This document shows, in pieces, positions 8,145 through 17,156 of a stretch of 36,992 bases of DNA. Source of the stretch: a virus; the IMG/VR virus record IMGVR_UViG_3300046336_000273, positions 1 to 36,992 of that record, one strand, 5' to 3'. The position numbers were made by a program, and so were the translations under genes. The notes beneath the pieces are model-generated. The model was not told the origin of the DNA, did not search any database, and worked only from the letters and a program-made list of their open reading frames with translations. How positions within the stretch are numbered: the first letter of the stretch is position 1; each line of letters opens with the position of its first letter.

Positions 8145-9341
8145 ATGTCTTTTATGTCTGAAAAATCACCAATCACTGAAGATACGCTAAGAGCGGCACA
8201 GGAGTCAAATAACTTATTTTGCCATGATGGTAAAATGATTTTATCACCAAAAGATTATAATAATAAGAAAGTTTTATCTAGATATGGTATTAATTTTTAT
8301 AGTGATAAAAGTAAAAAAAGAACTCATTTATTATCTGCTGGAGAATCAAATGATGATATTTTAATCAGACAAGATTTTGACGCTCCATCAGATGGAGTCC
8401 CTTATGCTTTAACAGCTCATAGATATGAAAAGATGGTTAGACCACTAATCAGTTACTATAATTTGTTAAAAGTAGTAGTTCCTGCTCAAGGTGGAGAATT
8501 TGCTATGAATAATCTTTTTACCATAAATTTAACTAAACAATCTAATCCACAGTTATATGACGCCGGATCACTGAATGGTTCATCTGACATCAATATTACT
8601 TATAATACAGCTAAAATTCTAAAATACCAAGATGGCATCTCAATACCATTGCTACAGAGGCTGAATAATGAGTTGCAGCAAATTAATACTATTTCAGAGT
8701 ATGAAGAAACAGTAGCGATAGCATTCCAACAGGTGCAAGACCAGTTGGGATGGCTTGGTGCTCCAGATATGGGAGTAGAAGGACTACTATACAACTCTTC
8801 TATTACGAGCGTTGTTTCGTTCCCAAGTAACGCTAAAGGTAATACATATTGGACAGATTGTACATTTGAAGAGTTATATGCTAGAGTGCAAATGCTAATT
8901 TTTCAGGCTAAATCACAACTTGGCAATTATCTTACTACACAATGCCCACTATGTATTGTTGCCCCACCAGAATCTATCAATGCTTTAAGTGCAAAAATTA
9001 ATAACTATAATAATATCAGCGTATTAAATGCTATTAAGTTACAATGGCCAAATATAGACACAGTAGAATGCCAATGGGCATATGGTAATTTAGATCAATA
9101 TGCAAATGATCCGAATAAACCAGAAACTTATGTACCAAATAGAGTACTATTGATATGCAATATTTCTGACATGCAGAATAATTTAGCTCCAGTAGTTTTA
9201 CAGCCATTTACTACGCGCTGGATGATCCCTGCTGCTGCTGTAATCAATGCAGCTGGTACCTATACTCAAATGGTTAATATGGGGGTTGGAGGATGCCTAA
9301 TAAACTATCCATTAGCAATAGTTGCTGGGGATGGGTGTTAA
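8145..9341 (+). CDS. Major capsid protein
   Basis: The main shell subunit, 398 residues. It has the features of the HK97-fold major capsid family seen with DUF1073 portals (DUF2184 or PF09950-like). After a variable N-terminus (about residues 1-90) comes LTAHRYEKMVRPLISYYNLLKVV, then the long helix region with ISIPLLQRLNNELQQ and EYEETVAIAFQQVQDQLGWLG, and a C-terminal half with LLICNI and QPFTTRWMIPAAAVINAAGTYTQMVNMGVGG. GGGGG TGTAACATG-like sequence directly upstream supplies a strong ribosome-binding site. It is likely the most abundant virion protein. Position and pattern agree well. Confidence 0.85.
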   Translation: MSFMSEKSPITEDTLRAAQESNNLFCHDGKMILSPKDYNNKKVLSRYGINFYSDKSKKRTHLLSAGESNDDILIRQDFDAPSDGVPYALTAHRYEKMVRPLISYYNLLKVVVPAQGGEFAMNNLFTINLTKQSNPQLYDAGSLNGSSDINITYNTAKILKYQDGISIPLLQRLNNELQQINTISEYEETVAIAFQQVQDQLGWLGAPDMGVEGLLYNSSITSVVSFPSNAKGNTYWTDCTFEELYARVQMLIFQAKSQLGNYLTTQCPLCIVAPPESINALSAKINNYNNISVLNAIKLQWPNIDTVECQWAYGNLDQYANDPNKPETYVPNRVLLICNISDMQNNLAPVVLQPFTTRWMIPAAAVINAAGTYTQMVNMGVGGCLINYPLAIVAGDGC

Positions 9342-9342
9342 A

Positions 9343-9741
9343 ATGAGAAACAATAGACACAAAGGTAATTGTACTATATATTCGTCATTAGGAGCAGACA
9401 GAATAGTATATTTAGATTCATTCCCAACAAAAGAAAATCTATCCATACCTTGTGACTATGTCACAATTCATGGTCATTTTAATAAAAATAATAATAATAC
9501 TTTTGATTCATACGGCCATATTAACAGCCCAAAATTTTACGGTATTACGCATGTTACTTCTGAAGTATGGAGAAATATACAAGAAAATAGTGCCACTAAA
9601 TGGTATATAGAAAATAATTTTATCACTGATGATTTGAAAAAAATATCATTTGAAGGCATAAAAGATGATTTTCCAAGGCATACATTGCTTCGTAATAGCG
9701 AAAATTTTATTAGTCACCAAAAGAAAATTATTACCTTATGA
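9343..9741 (+). CDS. Hypothetical head-region protein
   Basis: The ATG at 9343 lies one base after the capsid stop codon and gives 132 residues; an in-frame ATG at 9322 would overlap the capsid gene and looks less likely. No family is recognised. The protein is hydrophilic, Asn-rich and beta-like (residues 10-75) with a helical, Lys-rich C-terminus. It lies between the capsid and the head-tail connector genes, so a minor head or connector role is plausible. It overlaps the next gene by 4 bases. Confidence 0.65.
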   Translation: MRNNRHKGNCTIYSSLGADRIVYLDSFPTKENLSIPCDYVTIHGHFNKNNNNTFDSYGHINSPKFYGITHVTSEVWRNIQENSATKWYIENNFITDDLKKISFEGIKDDFPRHTLLRNSENFISHQKKIITL

Positions 9742-10211
9742 GGATTGATGGTTGGGGAGGAATAGAAAAATTTCATCTAAGAATAGATATATTTAGACTT
9801 AGATATAGACAATTTAGAGAAAAAATTAAATTTCCTGATATACTACTTAATGATATTTGGAATACTTTTGTTTGGACTAGTGGAAGTGATATCCTTTCAA
9901 AGGCTTATTGGTATGACAATTATATTAACAATAGTGCTGAATATGCTACTCAAGTGCAATATTATGGTCAGCTAATATTAGCTCATAAGCTAACGATAGA
10001 AAGTATGATTGATCAAAACAACCCACAATCTGGGTTTACTAACTTGTTTAATGTTAATAGTGGAAAAACAGACTCTGTATCATTTACAGCAAATACTGAC
10101 ATGGTAACTGGGGGTTTAGTGCCTTATGGAGCACAATTCTGGGCTCAAACAGAGTATGGATTAGAAGCTTACTCTATATTATATAATAATATGTGCCCTA
10201 AAGGAAACTAA
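9738..10211 (+). CDS. Head-tail connector protein (DUF4054-like)
   Basis: The 157-residue product resembles DUF4054-type adaptors that sit on the portal. It has a FRLRYRQFREKIKFPDILLNDIWNT start, a central helix LAHKLTIESM at about 90-100, a Ser/Thr-rich loop with DSVSFTA, and a final FWAQTEYGLEAYSILY segment, which matches the WxxTxYGxxFxxL style ending of the family. It overlaps both neighbours by a few bases, as does most of this operon. The call rests on this pattern and on its place after the capsid gene. Confidence 0.75.
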   Translation: MRIDGWGGIEKFHLRIDIFRLRYRQFREKIKFPDILLNDIWNTFVWTSGSDILSKAYWYDNYINNSAEYATQVQYYGQLILAHKLTIESMIDQNNPQSGFTNLFNVNSGKTDSVSFTANTDMVTGGLVPYGAQFWAQTEYGLEAYSILYNNMCPKGN

Positions 10212-10654
10212 TGGCAGTAACAATCAAAAGTAACAAAAGCCATTATATTAATCAGTTAGTAGAAGATAATTCTATTCTGAATGTAGGGTACTTCTCTGAT
10301 GAGAATCCCAAGGTAAATTCAAGAACTGGAGAAACATATACTAATTACGGAAAAGCAGTTACAAATGAATTCGGCACATATATTATTCCTCCTAGACCAT
10401 TTATGCATACAACATTCAATATTTACAATAGAACATTCTTGCCAACAATAAAAAAATTAATAAAATCTCATAAAACAAAAAGTGAGATATACAATATACT
10501 AGGCAGCAAAATTAAAGAGCAGATTAAATTAACTATATTGCTTGAAGATTTTGCAGCTAACTCACCGACCACAATTTTACAAAAAGGATCTTCTCACCCT
10601 CTAATTGATACAAAAGATATGATGGATAATCCAGAAATTAGGATTACGAAATAA
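10211..10654 (+). CDS. Head-tail connector / tail completion protein (HK97 gp10-like)
   Basis: The 147-residue product contains NEFGTYIIPPRPFMHTTF at about residues 51-69, a signature of virion morphogenesis and neck proteins of the gp10 type. It then has a helix and the usual QKGSSHPLIDTKDMMDNPE ending (TxxRKGSSxPLIDTGxMxxS in relatives). It joins the finished head to the tail or terminates the tail tube. It shares one base with the preceding stop and one with the following start. The family link is fairly strong. Confidence 0.8.
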   Translation: MAVTIKSNKSHYINQLVEDNSILNVGYFSDENPKVNSRTGETYTNYGKAVTNEFGTYIIPPRPFMHTTFNIYNRTFLPTIKKLIKSHKTKSEIYNILGSKIKEQIKLTILLEDFAANSPTTILQKGSSHPLIDTKDMMDNPEIRITK

Positions 10655-11175
10655 TGAGTACTTTTAGCATGGTATCCGCATTGCACCACGCAGGAGAAAG
10701 ACTCACTAGCACTAGGGTATTCTTCAACATTATTATTGCACGATGTATTGGAACAATTACTGACGATAATGGGGTGGTTAATCCAAAATATAGCATAGTA
10801 TACAGAGGGGAATCTGAAGTTGGGGATTTTACCCATACTGGCAATACATCTGATGACAGTTGGTATACTTATCATATCAATAATGTCAAAGTGGGAACAA
10901 AGAATAAGAGATTTTATGTAGATTATTTTAGAGGCCAAGCATTTGATACTTCTAACCCACAAGCAGCAGAAAATTCTGATATAATATATTTATTATCTAT
11001 AAAAGATGAAATTTTTTTACAAAATAACATAATAAATAATTTTACTGCTAATATGGCAATCAGTGGGAATGGTCAATGGTTTAAGGTTATTAGCGTTGAT
11101 GATAGAAGAGACAGATATTCTTATTCTGTGTTAATTGCAACAGAACAGAACCAGCCAATGTTATTGGTAGATTAA
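10654..11175 (+). CDS. Hypothetical neck/tail-joining protein
   Basis: The 173-residue product is unrecognised. It is predicted beta-rich, soluble, and contains a YRGESEVGDFTHTG segment near residue 50 and a conserved-looking SGNGQWFKVISVDDRRDRYSY stretch near 135-155. It shares a base with both neighbours and lies between the gp10-like connector and the neck terminator gene. A head-tail joining role follows from gene order only. Confidence 0.65.
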   Translation: MSTFSMVSALHHAGERLTSTRVFFNIIIARCIGTITDDNGVVNPKYSIVYRGESEVGDFTHTGNTSDDSWYTYHINNVKVGTKNKRFYVDYFRGQAFDTSNPQAAENSDIIYLLSIKDEIFLQNNIINNFTANMAISGNGQWFKVISVDDRRDRYSYSVLIATEQNQPMLLVD

Positions 11176-11720
11176 TGGCAGATCCATTAAACAACCCAAT
11201 AGCAATAGAAGGGTTAAGATGTATCATTAGTAGATCTTGCGGTTATGATATTAAATATATTACGCAAGCTAATAGCAACTTTTCTAGCGAACAAGGGGTT
11301 AACTATCAACCGAATAATTTTGTAAAGATATGGCTAACTAATAGCACCCCTTGCCTGATGTACCCATTGTATGAGTACTTAGATAATCAAGATGAAATTA
11401 GGTATACTCAGATATATAAACAAGATTTTCAGATAGATTTTTGGGGGACAAATGCTATGGGTTCAGCTCATACATTTTTGGGGGCACTGAACTCGTCACA
11501 ATATAAATCTATGCTAATAAACAAATACCAATGTTCACTAGTAGGAAATAATATCAAATTACTTAATCTTAAAGATAAAACGTTTAGGAATAGTGCATGG
11601 ATTGATAGATGGATTGTAAAGTTTTCTTTAGAGACTAATTGGAAATATTTAGTACAATCAGTTGGAGCTACTAAAGATCATATTATAATAAATCCAATTA
11701 AAATTATAGGGAGAAAATAG
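11175..11720 (+). CDS. Phage neck terminator-like protein
   Basis: The 181-residue product precedes the sheath gene, where tail or neck terminator proteins are usually encoded. Its middle (about residues 75-100) has IYKQDFQIDFWGTNAMGSAHTFLGAL. This matches the common FQVDFYGxNAxxxA pattern of gp12-like neck terminators, and a C-terminal IDRWIVKFSLETNW strand fits too. It would cap the tail tube and sheath at the neck. The stop TAG shares its G with the GTG start of the next gene. Confidence 0.7.
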   Translation: MADPLNNPIAIEGLRCIISRSCGYDIKYITQANSNFSSEQGVNYQPNNFVKIWLTNSTPCLMYPLYEYLDNQDEIRYTQIYKQDFQIDFWGTNAMGSAHTFLGALNSSQYKSMLINKYQCSLVGNNIKLLNLKDKTFRNSAWIDRWIVKFSLETNWKYLVQSVGATKDHIIINPIKIIGRK

Positions 11721-13231
11721 TGTCATTTACTACTATTAATACTACTGGAGTTGCACTAAGCTCTATCGTAGAGTCTAATGTAGAGGTTTTAGAAAATGAT
11801 TCGCCATTAAATGAATTTTCATATTCAGCAATGGTAGTTACTGACAACTCCACTATACCAACCAATACGATAGTAAGATTCTCATTATTAGAAGATGTTA
11901 ATAGATATTTTGGCATTCATTCTCAAGAATCAAAACTAGCAAAAATATACTTTAATGGATTTACTGGATGTGCTACTAGGCCACTCTATATAAATTATTT
12001 TTTCTCTAATGCAAAGATAGAAGACGCTTATATTGAAAGCGGTGATCAAATAAATAGTTCTCAAATCACTTCATTCCAATCAATAAAGGATGGTAACATA
12101 GTTTTCCATTTTGATGGTCTTGAGCAGGAACTTAATGAGCTAGACTTTTCTGCTGCTACTGTACTGAGTGATGTAGCTAATATTTTGCAGTTAGCCTTGC
12201 GTAATATAATATCAACATCAATAGTACAGTATGAAGCAGTTTCTAAAAAGTTTATTGTTCATAGTGGTAATATGTCTGGATTATCAACTGTTGATTTTTG
12301 TGATGACTCTGAACTTGCAATATTGCTACAATTAACAAAATCAACAAATGCTATAATCAGCCATGGATCAGTTCCATTGTCCCCATCTGAAACAATGGAT
12401 AAAATAGTTTCATTGGATGTTAATTGGGCTACATTAATCACACTATTTGATAGTAAAAATATTACTGATACTTTAGCTTATGCTAAATGGATAAATACAG
12501 TAAGCAATCTATCATTTGTATACGTCGCTTATTCTTATGATGAAACTGCTATTATTAGACTATCAGATGAATTAACTGCATTACATTATAATAATACTGC
12601 ATTAGCATTTGGAGACTATGAATTTGCTGCTTTTATATCTACCATTTCCGCTTCTAATAGATTTATTACTGGTCATGTAATACCAAGTTTTAATGGGAAT
12701 AGACAAATTGGATTAAAGCCTACTTGTTATGATACTGCTCAAGCAAAAAGGTTAACTAATAAGCTTGTTAATGTTTACGTGTCACTTAAGGACATTAATA
12801 ATACAAACTGCTTACAATATGGTTCAATCATTGGCATTATGAAGCAGCTGATGCTTGCATATAATAGTATATATATACAGAATGTCCTTAATCAAGAGGC
12901 ATTAGATCTTTATGTTAATAATTATAAAATTGAGGATTCACCAGAATCAATAAATTCTATAGAAACAGCTTTTTCTGCAATTATTCAACAAGCTATTGAT
13001 ATCGGAGTAATAATTCCTGGAGTAAAAATTAGTCAAAACCAAAAAAATATTATTCTTAGTCAAACAAGTAGTGATAATATTATTAATGAATTAATTCAAA
13101 CTGGATATTTACTGTTTATCAATTTTTCATATATTAATGAATTACAATATCTAGTAATAACATTACTGTACACTACTTTATTAGCAGTGCAAAAGATACA
13201 GATTAACACAGATATTATTATTGGAGAATAG
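11720..13231 (+). CDS. Contractile tail sheath protein (DUF3383-like)
   Basis: The sheath contracts to drive the tube through the host envelope, so this gene marks the phage as a myovirus type. The 503-residue product starts with GTG at 11720 after a strong GGGAGAAA site. It has the DUF3383 layout: an N-terminal region with NSTIPTNTIVRFSLLEDVNRYFG, a YFNGFTGCATRPLYINYF segment at about residues 75-95, and a central domain with VNWATLITLF. A C-terminal part has the NTNCLQYGSI and helical features typical of sheath-tube contacts. Followed by a tube-like gene, it forms the expected sheath-tube pair. Confidence 0.83.
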   Translation: MSFTTINTTGVALSSIVESNVEVLENDSPLNEFSYSAMVVTDNSTIPTNTIVRFSLLEDVNRYFGIHSQESKLAKIYFNGFTGCATRPLYINYFFSNAKIEDAYIESGDQINSSQITSFQSIKDGNIVFHFDGLEQELNELDFSAATVLSDVANILQLALRNIISTSIVQYEAVSKKFIVHSGNMSGLSTVDFCDDSELAILLQLTKSTNAIISHGSVPLSPSETMDKIVSLDVNWATLITLFDSKNITDTLAYAKWINTVSNLSFVYVAYSYDETAIIRLSDELTALHYNNTALAFGDYEFAAFISTISASNRFITGHVIPSFNGNRQIGLKPTCYDTAQAKRLTNKLVNVYVSLKDINNTNCLQYGSIIGIMKQLMLAYNSIYIQNVLNQEALDLYVNNYKIEDSPESINSIETAFSAIIQQAIDIGVIIPGVKISQNQKNIILSQTSSDNIINELIQTGYLLFINFSYINELQYLVITLLYTTLLAVQKIQINTDIIIGE

Positions 13232-13233
13232 AT

Positions 13234-13743
13234 ATGGCACAAATTAGTAACCAATTTATAGATAAATCAACTACTAATATATTTATGTCGCTAAAATTCC
13301 TATTTTATCCTACTATAATATTTAATCCACTTGCAGCAGATACCAATGTATATTCAGTGGATATACAGCCACTAGCTACTACTTCTATGGGGCCTCAATC
13401 AGTAATGTATGGAGCAGCTAATCCTAATCAAATTTGTAGAATATCAATCAACGTCATTCCATTGAAGTTTGGTTGCTATAGTAAACTATCAGATCTTGCA
13501 CAGATAAGTGTTAAGTCTGGTCAGCTAATAAGAGGAGGAACGCTAGTAATTGCTAATGCACAGATGGGATCTGGTCAAAAAACAACATTTACAGAGATAG
13601 TATTAGTGTCTCAGGGAGAAAGTATTATCGCAGCTGCAGGTGGATTTGAACCTATAAAAATATCTTTTGATGGTAAACAGCAGCATACATCATCATTATC
13701 TAGTTATACCAATCTTGGTATTGCCTTATATGCAGTATTATAG
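13234..13743 (+). CDS. Tail tube protein (probable)
   Basis: The 169-residue product follows the sheath gene by 2 bases, the standard position of the inner tube subunit. It is beta-rich with GAANPNQICRISINVIPLKFGCYSKL in the centre and many small residues, as in tube proteins. GGAGA lies 7 bases before the ATG. No strong motif identifies the family, so the call depends on size, composition and order. Confidence 0.7.
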   Translation: MAQISNQFIDKSTTNIFMSLKFLFYPTIIFNPLAADTNVYSVDIQPLATTSMGPQSVMYGAANPNQICRISINVIPLKFGCYSKLSDLAQISVKSGQLIRGGTLVIANAQMGSGQKTTFTEIVLVSQGESIIAAAGGFEPIKISFDGKQQHTSSLSSYTNLGIALYAVL

Positions 13744-13763
13744 AATAATTGTGGAGAAAGTAT

Positions 13764-14225
13764 ATGGATAAAGAGCATAATATAACTATTTATGGGAAAC
13801 TATATGTGGTTAAAATAAAAAAAATATCAGCATTGACTGCATGTGAATTTTTATCATGGTGTGATAAACATGCAATATCAGCTGGGTCTATGAGTCTATC
13901 ACATTATTTATTAAATGGGATAGAGCAAATACCAGAAGACAAAGAAAATAATCGTAATGGATTAAAGGTAGACCAAGTAATAGAACAAATTAGCGCTATG
14001 TTAATATGCGGAAGAAATAATGAAGACCTAGAGTACTTATTTAATTTAGTAATTATGCATACTATAATTAATGGTCAATCTGGACTTAGTTTAAGCAAGC
14101 TAAATATTATTTCTCATGATATCAATAGTTTATACTTCATTAATTTTGTATTGAAGTTATTTTTAATGACAAATTTTGTATACGACATGATAGATAAAGA
14201 AGAAGCAAAAAAGTCATTAGAATAG
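13764..14225 (+). CDS. Tail assembly chaperone, short form
   Basis: The ATG at 13764 has GGAGAAAG five bases upstream; a TTG at 13749 in the same frame is unlikely. The 153-residue helical protein lies between the tube and tape measure genes, the place of gpG-like tail chaperones that coat the tape measure during tube assembly. Near its end the in-frame codons GCA AAA AAG make the slippery heptamer A AAA AAG at 14207-14213. A -1 slip there enters the next open frame and extends the protein. The 0 frame stops 10 bases later at TAG. The frameshift makes the identification much firmer than the sequence alone. Confidence 0.78.
   Translation: MDKEHNITIYGKLYVVKIKKISALTACEFLSWCDKHAISAGSMSLSHYLLNGIEQIPEDKENNRNGLKVDQVIEQISAMLICGRNNEDLEYLFNLVIMHTIINGQSGLSLSKLNIISHDINSLYFINFVLKLFLMTNFVYDMIDKEEAKKSLE
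14207..14213 (+). promoter_or_regulatory. Programmed -1 frameshift site, A AAA AAG
   Basis: The heptamer has the X XXY YYZ form and is in the correct phase (gcA AAA AAG). AAGAAG just upstream at 14199-14204 could act as an internal stimulating Shine-Dalgarno. No strong downstream stem-loop was seen. The -1 frame is open from here to 14473 with no stop, through the tape measure start. Confidence 0.75.
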
Positions 14226-14473
14226 CGGATAAAGAATCAAACAAAATTTATTATATGCTATCCAAAAACAACAAATTGATTAATAGATCAAAACACCACT
14301 TTGTTATACAGTACCTTATTAATAATAATATTGCGACAATGCCTCAACTAAGAAATGATTTTACTTGGCATGATGCATTATATAGTTATATTATTGATTA
14401 TGATATCAAAATCAATACCAGTATGATGGAGCATGAACTGCATATATTAGAGCAACAGAAAGTAAACAAATGA
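14213..14473 (+). CDS. Tail assembly chaperone, frameshift extension (T-like domain)
   Basis: This frame is open continuously from the slippery site and adds 86 residues (VIRIADKESNKIYYMLSK...). The predicted fusion is 150 residues of the short form plus 86, about 236 in all. An internal ATG at 14255 exists, with no good ribosome-binding site, and would give only 72 residues. In lambda-like and Mu-like tails the extended chaperone recruits the tape measure protein, and the gene order here is the same. It ends 4 bases inside the tape measure gene. Frameshifting itself is inferred. Confidence 0.72.
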   Translation, partial: VIRIADKESNKIYYMLSKNNKLINRSKHHFVIQYLINNNIATMPQLRNDFTWHDALYSYIIDYDIKINTSMMEHELHILEQQKVNK

Positions 14474-16230
14474 CTGATGCCTATCAATCACTAACTATTG
14501 AGGTAAATCTTGATACTAAAAAATTTAATAAAGAAATAAAAAAAGCAGAATTGCAGGTTGAGCAGTTTGCTCAAAAAATATCTAGTAAATCATTTAATTT
14601 ATTTAATATTGATAATAACCAGCTACAGTCTGAATTAAACCAAGCTGAGCGTCTTATAAAAAGTTATTTTAATAAAATATCTCATCAGCAATTAACAAAA
14701 ATTAAAAATAATAAATTTGTATCACATAGCGCCAATGGGGATGCTATTAATAGAATGGGAACTTATAATGTTGCTAGTCAGCATATAAATACCCAAAATA
14801 ATATTTTTAATAGCCAAATAGTACAAAAGCAGTTTTCTAATAATAAACATAATAGCCAAAACTTGTCAAAATACAGCAGCGTAGATAGTATTAATGATAG
14901 GCTAAAAGAAAAAGTAAGTGATGGGACAAGCTCAAGTATTTTTAATAAAATTTTAGGATTTGGTGGAGCGTTAATAGCTAGTATAAACATGATAGGAAAT
15001 ATTAAAAATTATTCTAATATGGCTTCTTCTGTTGGTTTTTTAGCAAATAAGACAAGATCTGATAGTAGCGAATTATACGCTATTGGTCAATCTGCATCCA
15101 GATTCGGTGGTGATCCAGAAGAAACCTACTCATTTGTAGATTCATTGAGAACGCAATCGTTAGAGGCAAAATTTGGTAAGGGAGACCCTAGATTAATGGG
15201 GCTATTAAATGCCACTAATACCCATCTAACTAATAATAATAACGAAATAAGACCAATTACTGATATATTATTAGATATTGGCAAGGGCTTGCAGGGAAAG
15301 TCTAATGATGTACAGCAAATAATAGCTCTTAAATATGGAATGCCAGATTCATTAATGAGATTACTAACGCAGGATCCATCAATAGTGCAAGATAATATAA
15401 TTGATTCTAAAAAAAGATTTGAACTAACTAAAATAGATGCTGATAATGCTATTAAACTGCAAAATTCATTAAAAGACCTTAACCAAGAATTTACGATACT
15501 AGCAGCAACTATAACGACAGTATTAGTGCCTATTTTACATGGCTTAAACCAAAGTATTTTATATGTTAAGCAGGGTATATCAGAGGATAGCAGAATCGCA
15601 ACAGATGCAATAGAATGGTCAGTAAATAGTTTTAAGAATATTAGCAATAAAAATAATAATGTTTCATTTTATCCAGCACATAATAGTTTATTATTAAACA
15701 ATAAAACAAAAGATTTATCAAATATTATTTCTAATAAAAGTCATTATTATTCTGATGAAGATATTACATACGCTTATAAACATGCAAAAATTGCTGTAGA
15801 AAATACTAGAGATGCCCAATCTATGGTAGAAAGCCACGGTAATAATGTATTTGGAGATGGTGGTAAATCAGAGGGAATTTTTCAGATACAGGCTCCTACT
15901 GCTAACTCCCAACTTGGATATAAATTGAATTATGGTGATATATTTAATAATCCTGCATTAGGTAGAAAGATAAGAGATGAGCTAATGTTTAAGTATAGCT
16001 TTAACTATGCACTATCTAATAGTCATGCATCAGATTATGATATTCAGAAATACTCTCTAAAAAAGTATAATGGGGCTGGTAAGGCAGCAGAAAATTATGC
16101 AGATAAGGTGATTAATGTTGAGATCCATAATTTGTACAGTAATGCTCATAGCAGTAAAGAATTATTAAATGAACTAATTAGCAAGTCAAAAATAGATCTT
16201 AATAACAATCAGTCTCCTATAAGGTATTAA
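14470..16230 (+). CDS. Tail tape measure protein with C-terminal transglycosylase-like domain
   Basis: Sets tail length and is ejected first during infection. The 586-residue product begins with a coiled-coil region (about residues 1-60), an Asn/Ser-rich linker, a hydrophobic segment near 160-175 (ILGFGGALIASINMIGNI) and another near 345-360 (ILAATITTVLVPILHGL). The last 150 residues look like a lysozyme/soluble lytic transglycosylase fold: MVESHGNNVFGDGG supplies the candidate catalytic Glu (about residue 456), then SEGIFQIQAPTA, and later YNGAGKAAENYADKV. That domain would cut peptidoglycan locally during DNA entry. The protein is short for a tape measure, implying a short tail. The muramidase domain is inferred from motifs. 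Confidence 0.8.
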   Translation: MTDAYQSLTIEVNLDTKKFNKEIKKAELQVEQFAQKISSKSFNLFNIDNNQLQSELNQAERLIKSYFNKISHQQLTKIKNNKFVSHSANGDAINRMGTYNVASQHINTQNNIFNSQIVQKQFSNNKHNSQNLSKYSSVDSINDRLKEKVSDGTSSSIFNKILGFGGALIASINMIGNIKNYSNMASSVGFLANKTRSDSSELYAIGQSASRFGGDPEETYSFVDSLRTQSLEAKFGKGDPRLMGLLNATNTHLTNNNNEIRPITDILLDIGKGLQGKSNDVQQIIALKYGMPDSLMRLLTQDPSIVQDNIIDSKKRFELTKIDADNAIKLQNSLKDLNQEFTILAATITTVLVPILHGLNQSILYVKQGISEDSRIATDAIEWSVNSFKNISNKNNNVSFYPAHNSLLLNNKTKDLSNIISNKSHYYSDEDITYAYKHAKIAVENTRDAQSMVESHGNNVFGDGGKSEGIFQIQAPTANSQLGYKLNYGDIFNNPALGRKIRDELMFKYSFNYALSNSHASDYDIQKYSLKKYNGAGKAAENYADKVINVEIHNLYSNAHSSKELLNELISKSKIDLNNNQSPIRY

Positions 16231-16781
16231 TGATTAATAAACCATACTTTAGAATATATAAGCAAATACCAGACATAGATACTGGAGATTTAGATTATAT
16301 TGAATTTACTACTTATAGAGATTTTATATATAGATCTTCTTCTACAGTTAATAATGAACCAATAGAGGGAGGAGATTATATTTCCATAACTAAATGGAAC
16401 AATTCATCTTTAATATCTATTAATGTAGTATTTGACCCATATGTAAACCCATTTAGTGAAACAGCCATTAATGATGCTACAATATTACGACAAGCACTAG
16501 ATAAAAAACTTAAAGCATGGAAAAATAGTCAAGAGGTACTTTATATTCCAAAAGTGAAGGGTTTAGATTGTGACTATATTAACTATATTATCCGAGATGT
16601 TACAATCCAAAAAACATTACAAAATCCTGCACAATACTATCAGATAGATTTAGTACAAATTAGAGTAATAGGCAGATATATTGATCAATATGATATATCA
16701 AACTATGGCAATGATGGATATGCTCCAATAATTCACTTTGGAACAACTTCATCATCTAAATATAATACAACACTGTTTTAG
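16230..16781 (+). CDS. Putative tail/baseplate protein downstream of tape measure
   Basis: The 183-residue product shares a base with the tape measure stop. It is beta-rich with YISITKWNNSSLISINVVFDPYVNP near residues 50-75 and a C-terminal DVTIQKTLQNPAQYYQIDLVQIRVIG near 130-155. The latter resembles the closing strands of distal-tail or tail-adapter proteins that link tube to hub. No family is claimed. Its position before the baseplate plug and hub genes suggests a tube-baseplate adapter. Confidence 0.6.
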   Translation: MINKPYFRIYKQIPDIDTGDLDYIEFTTYRDFIYRSSSTVNNEPIEGGDYISITKWNNSSLISINVVFDPYVNPFSETAINDATILRQALDKKLKAWKNSQEVLYIPKVKGLDCDYINYIIRDVTIQKTLQNPAQYYQIDLVQIRVIGRYIDQYDISNYGNDGYAPIIHFGTTSSSKYNTTLF

Positions 16782-16792
16782 CTTTGGTTAAG

Positions 16793-17155
16793 ATGTGTAG
16801 CTTTGAAGGAATTATAAGAATTGGTTTACCGATGTACCCAAATTCTAATTTTGATGTTATAGTAAATAACCAGGATCTTTCATTCAAGTTGCATACTCTC
16901 CCATTTAGTAAATTTATGTATTTATCAATACTAAAGGATGGAATGACTGTTATCTCATGTGTAAAATGTATTAATGGTTCTTATATAAATCATGCACCAT
17001 CAAGTATCAATGGATACTTTTTTTGGATAACTGATAACTTAAAAGACCCATTTTGGAAAAATTTTCATAATTGTCTATTTTTGTATACGCCAACATTAAT
17101 TAATCAAGAGATAATTAGGCAGATAGCTATCAACAAAACCCGGCAAAAGCGTTAA
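16793..17155 (+). CDS. Baseplate plug-like protein (DUF6983-like)
   Basis: The ATG at 16793 gives 120 residues; a TTG at 16784 could add three. Neither start has a clear ribosome-binding site. The sequence matches the small baseplate plug pattern: an IGLPMYPNSNFDVIVNNQDLSFKL opening, then LSILKDGMTVISCVKCINGSYI, and a closing FLYTPTL strand. Such proteins close the distal tube end around the spike. It lies directly before the hub gene, which supports the call. Confidence 0.6.
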   Translation: MCSFEGIIRIGLPMYPNSNFDVIVNNQDLSFKLHTLPFSKFMYLSILKDGMTVISCVKCINGSYINHAPSSINGYFFWITDNLKDPFWKNFHNCLFLYTPTLINQEIIRQIAINKTRQKR

Positions 17156-17156
17156 T

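Noticed and set aside
14214-14254. Downstream stem-loop stimulating the frameshift
   Set aside because: No convincing paired structure was found by eye within 40 bases of the slippery site.
14255-14473. Independent 72-residue gene
   Set aside because: The frame is open back to the slippery heptamer, and the ATG has no ribosome-binding site; better explained as the -1 frameshift extension of the tail chaperone.
15126-15647. 173-residue minus-strand open frame inside the tape measure gene
   Set aside because: Hydrophobic Ser/Leu/Ile-rich translation typical of the opposite strand of an AT-rich coding sequence; no ribosome-binding site.
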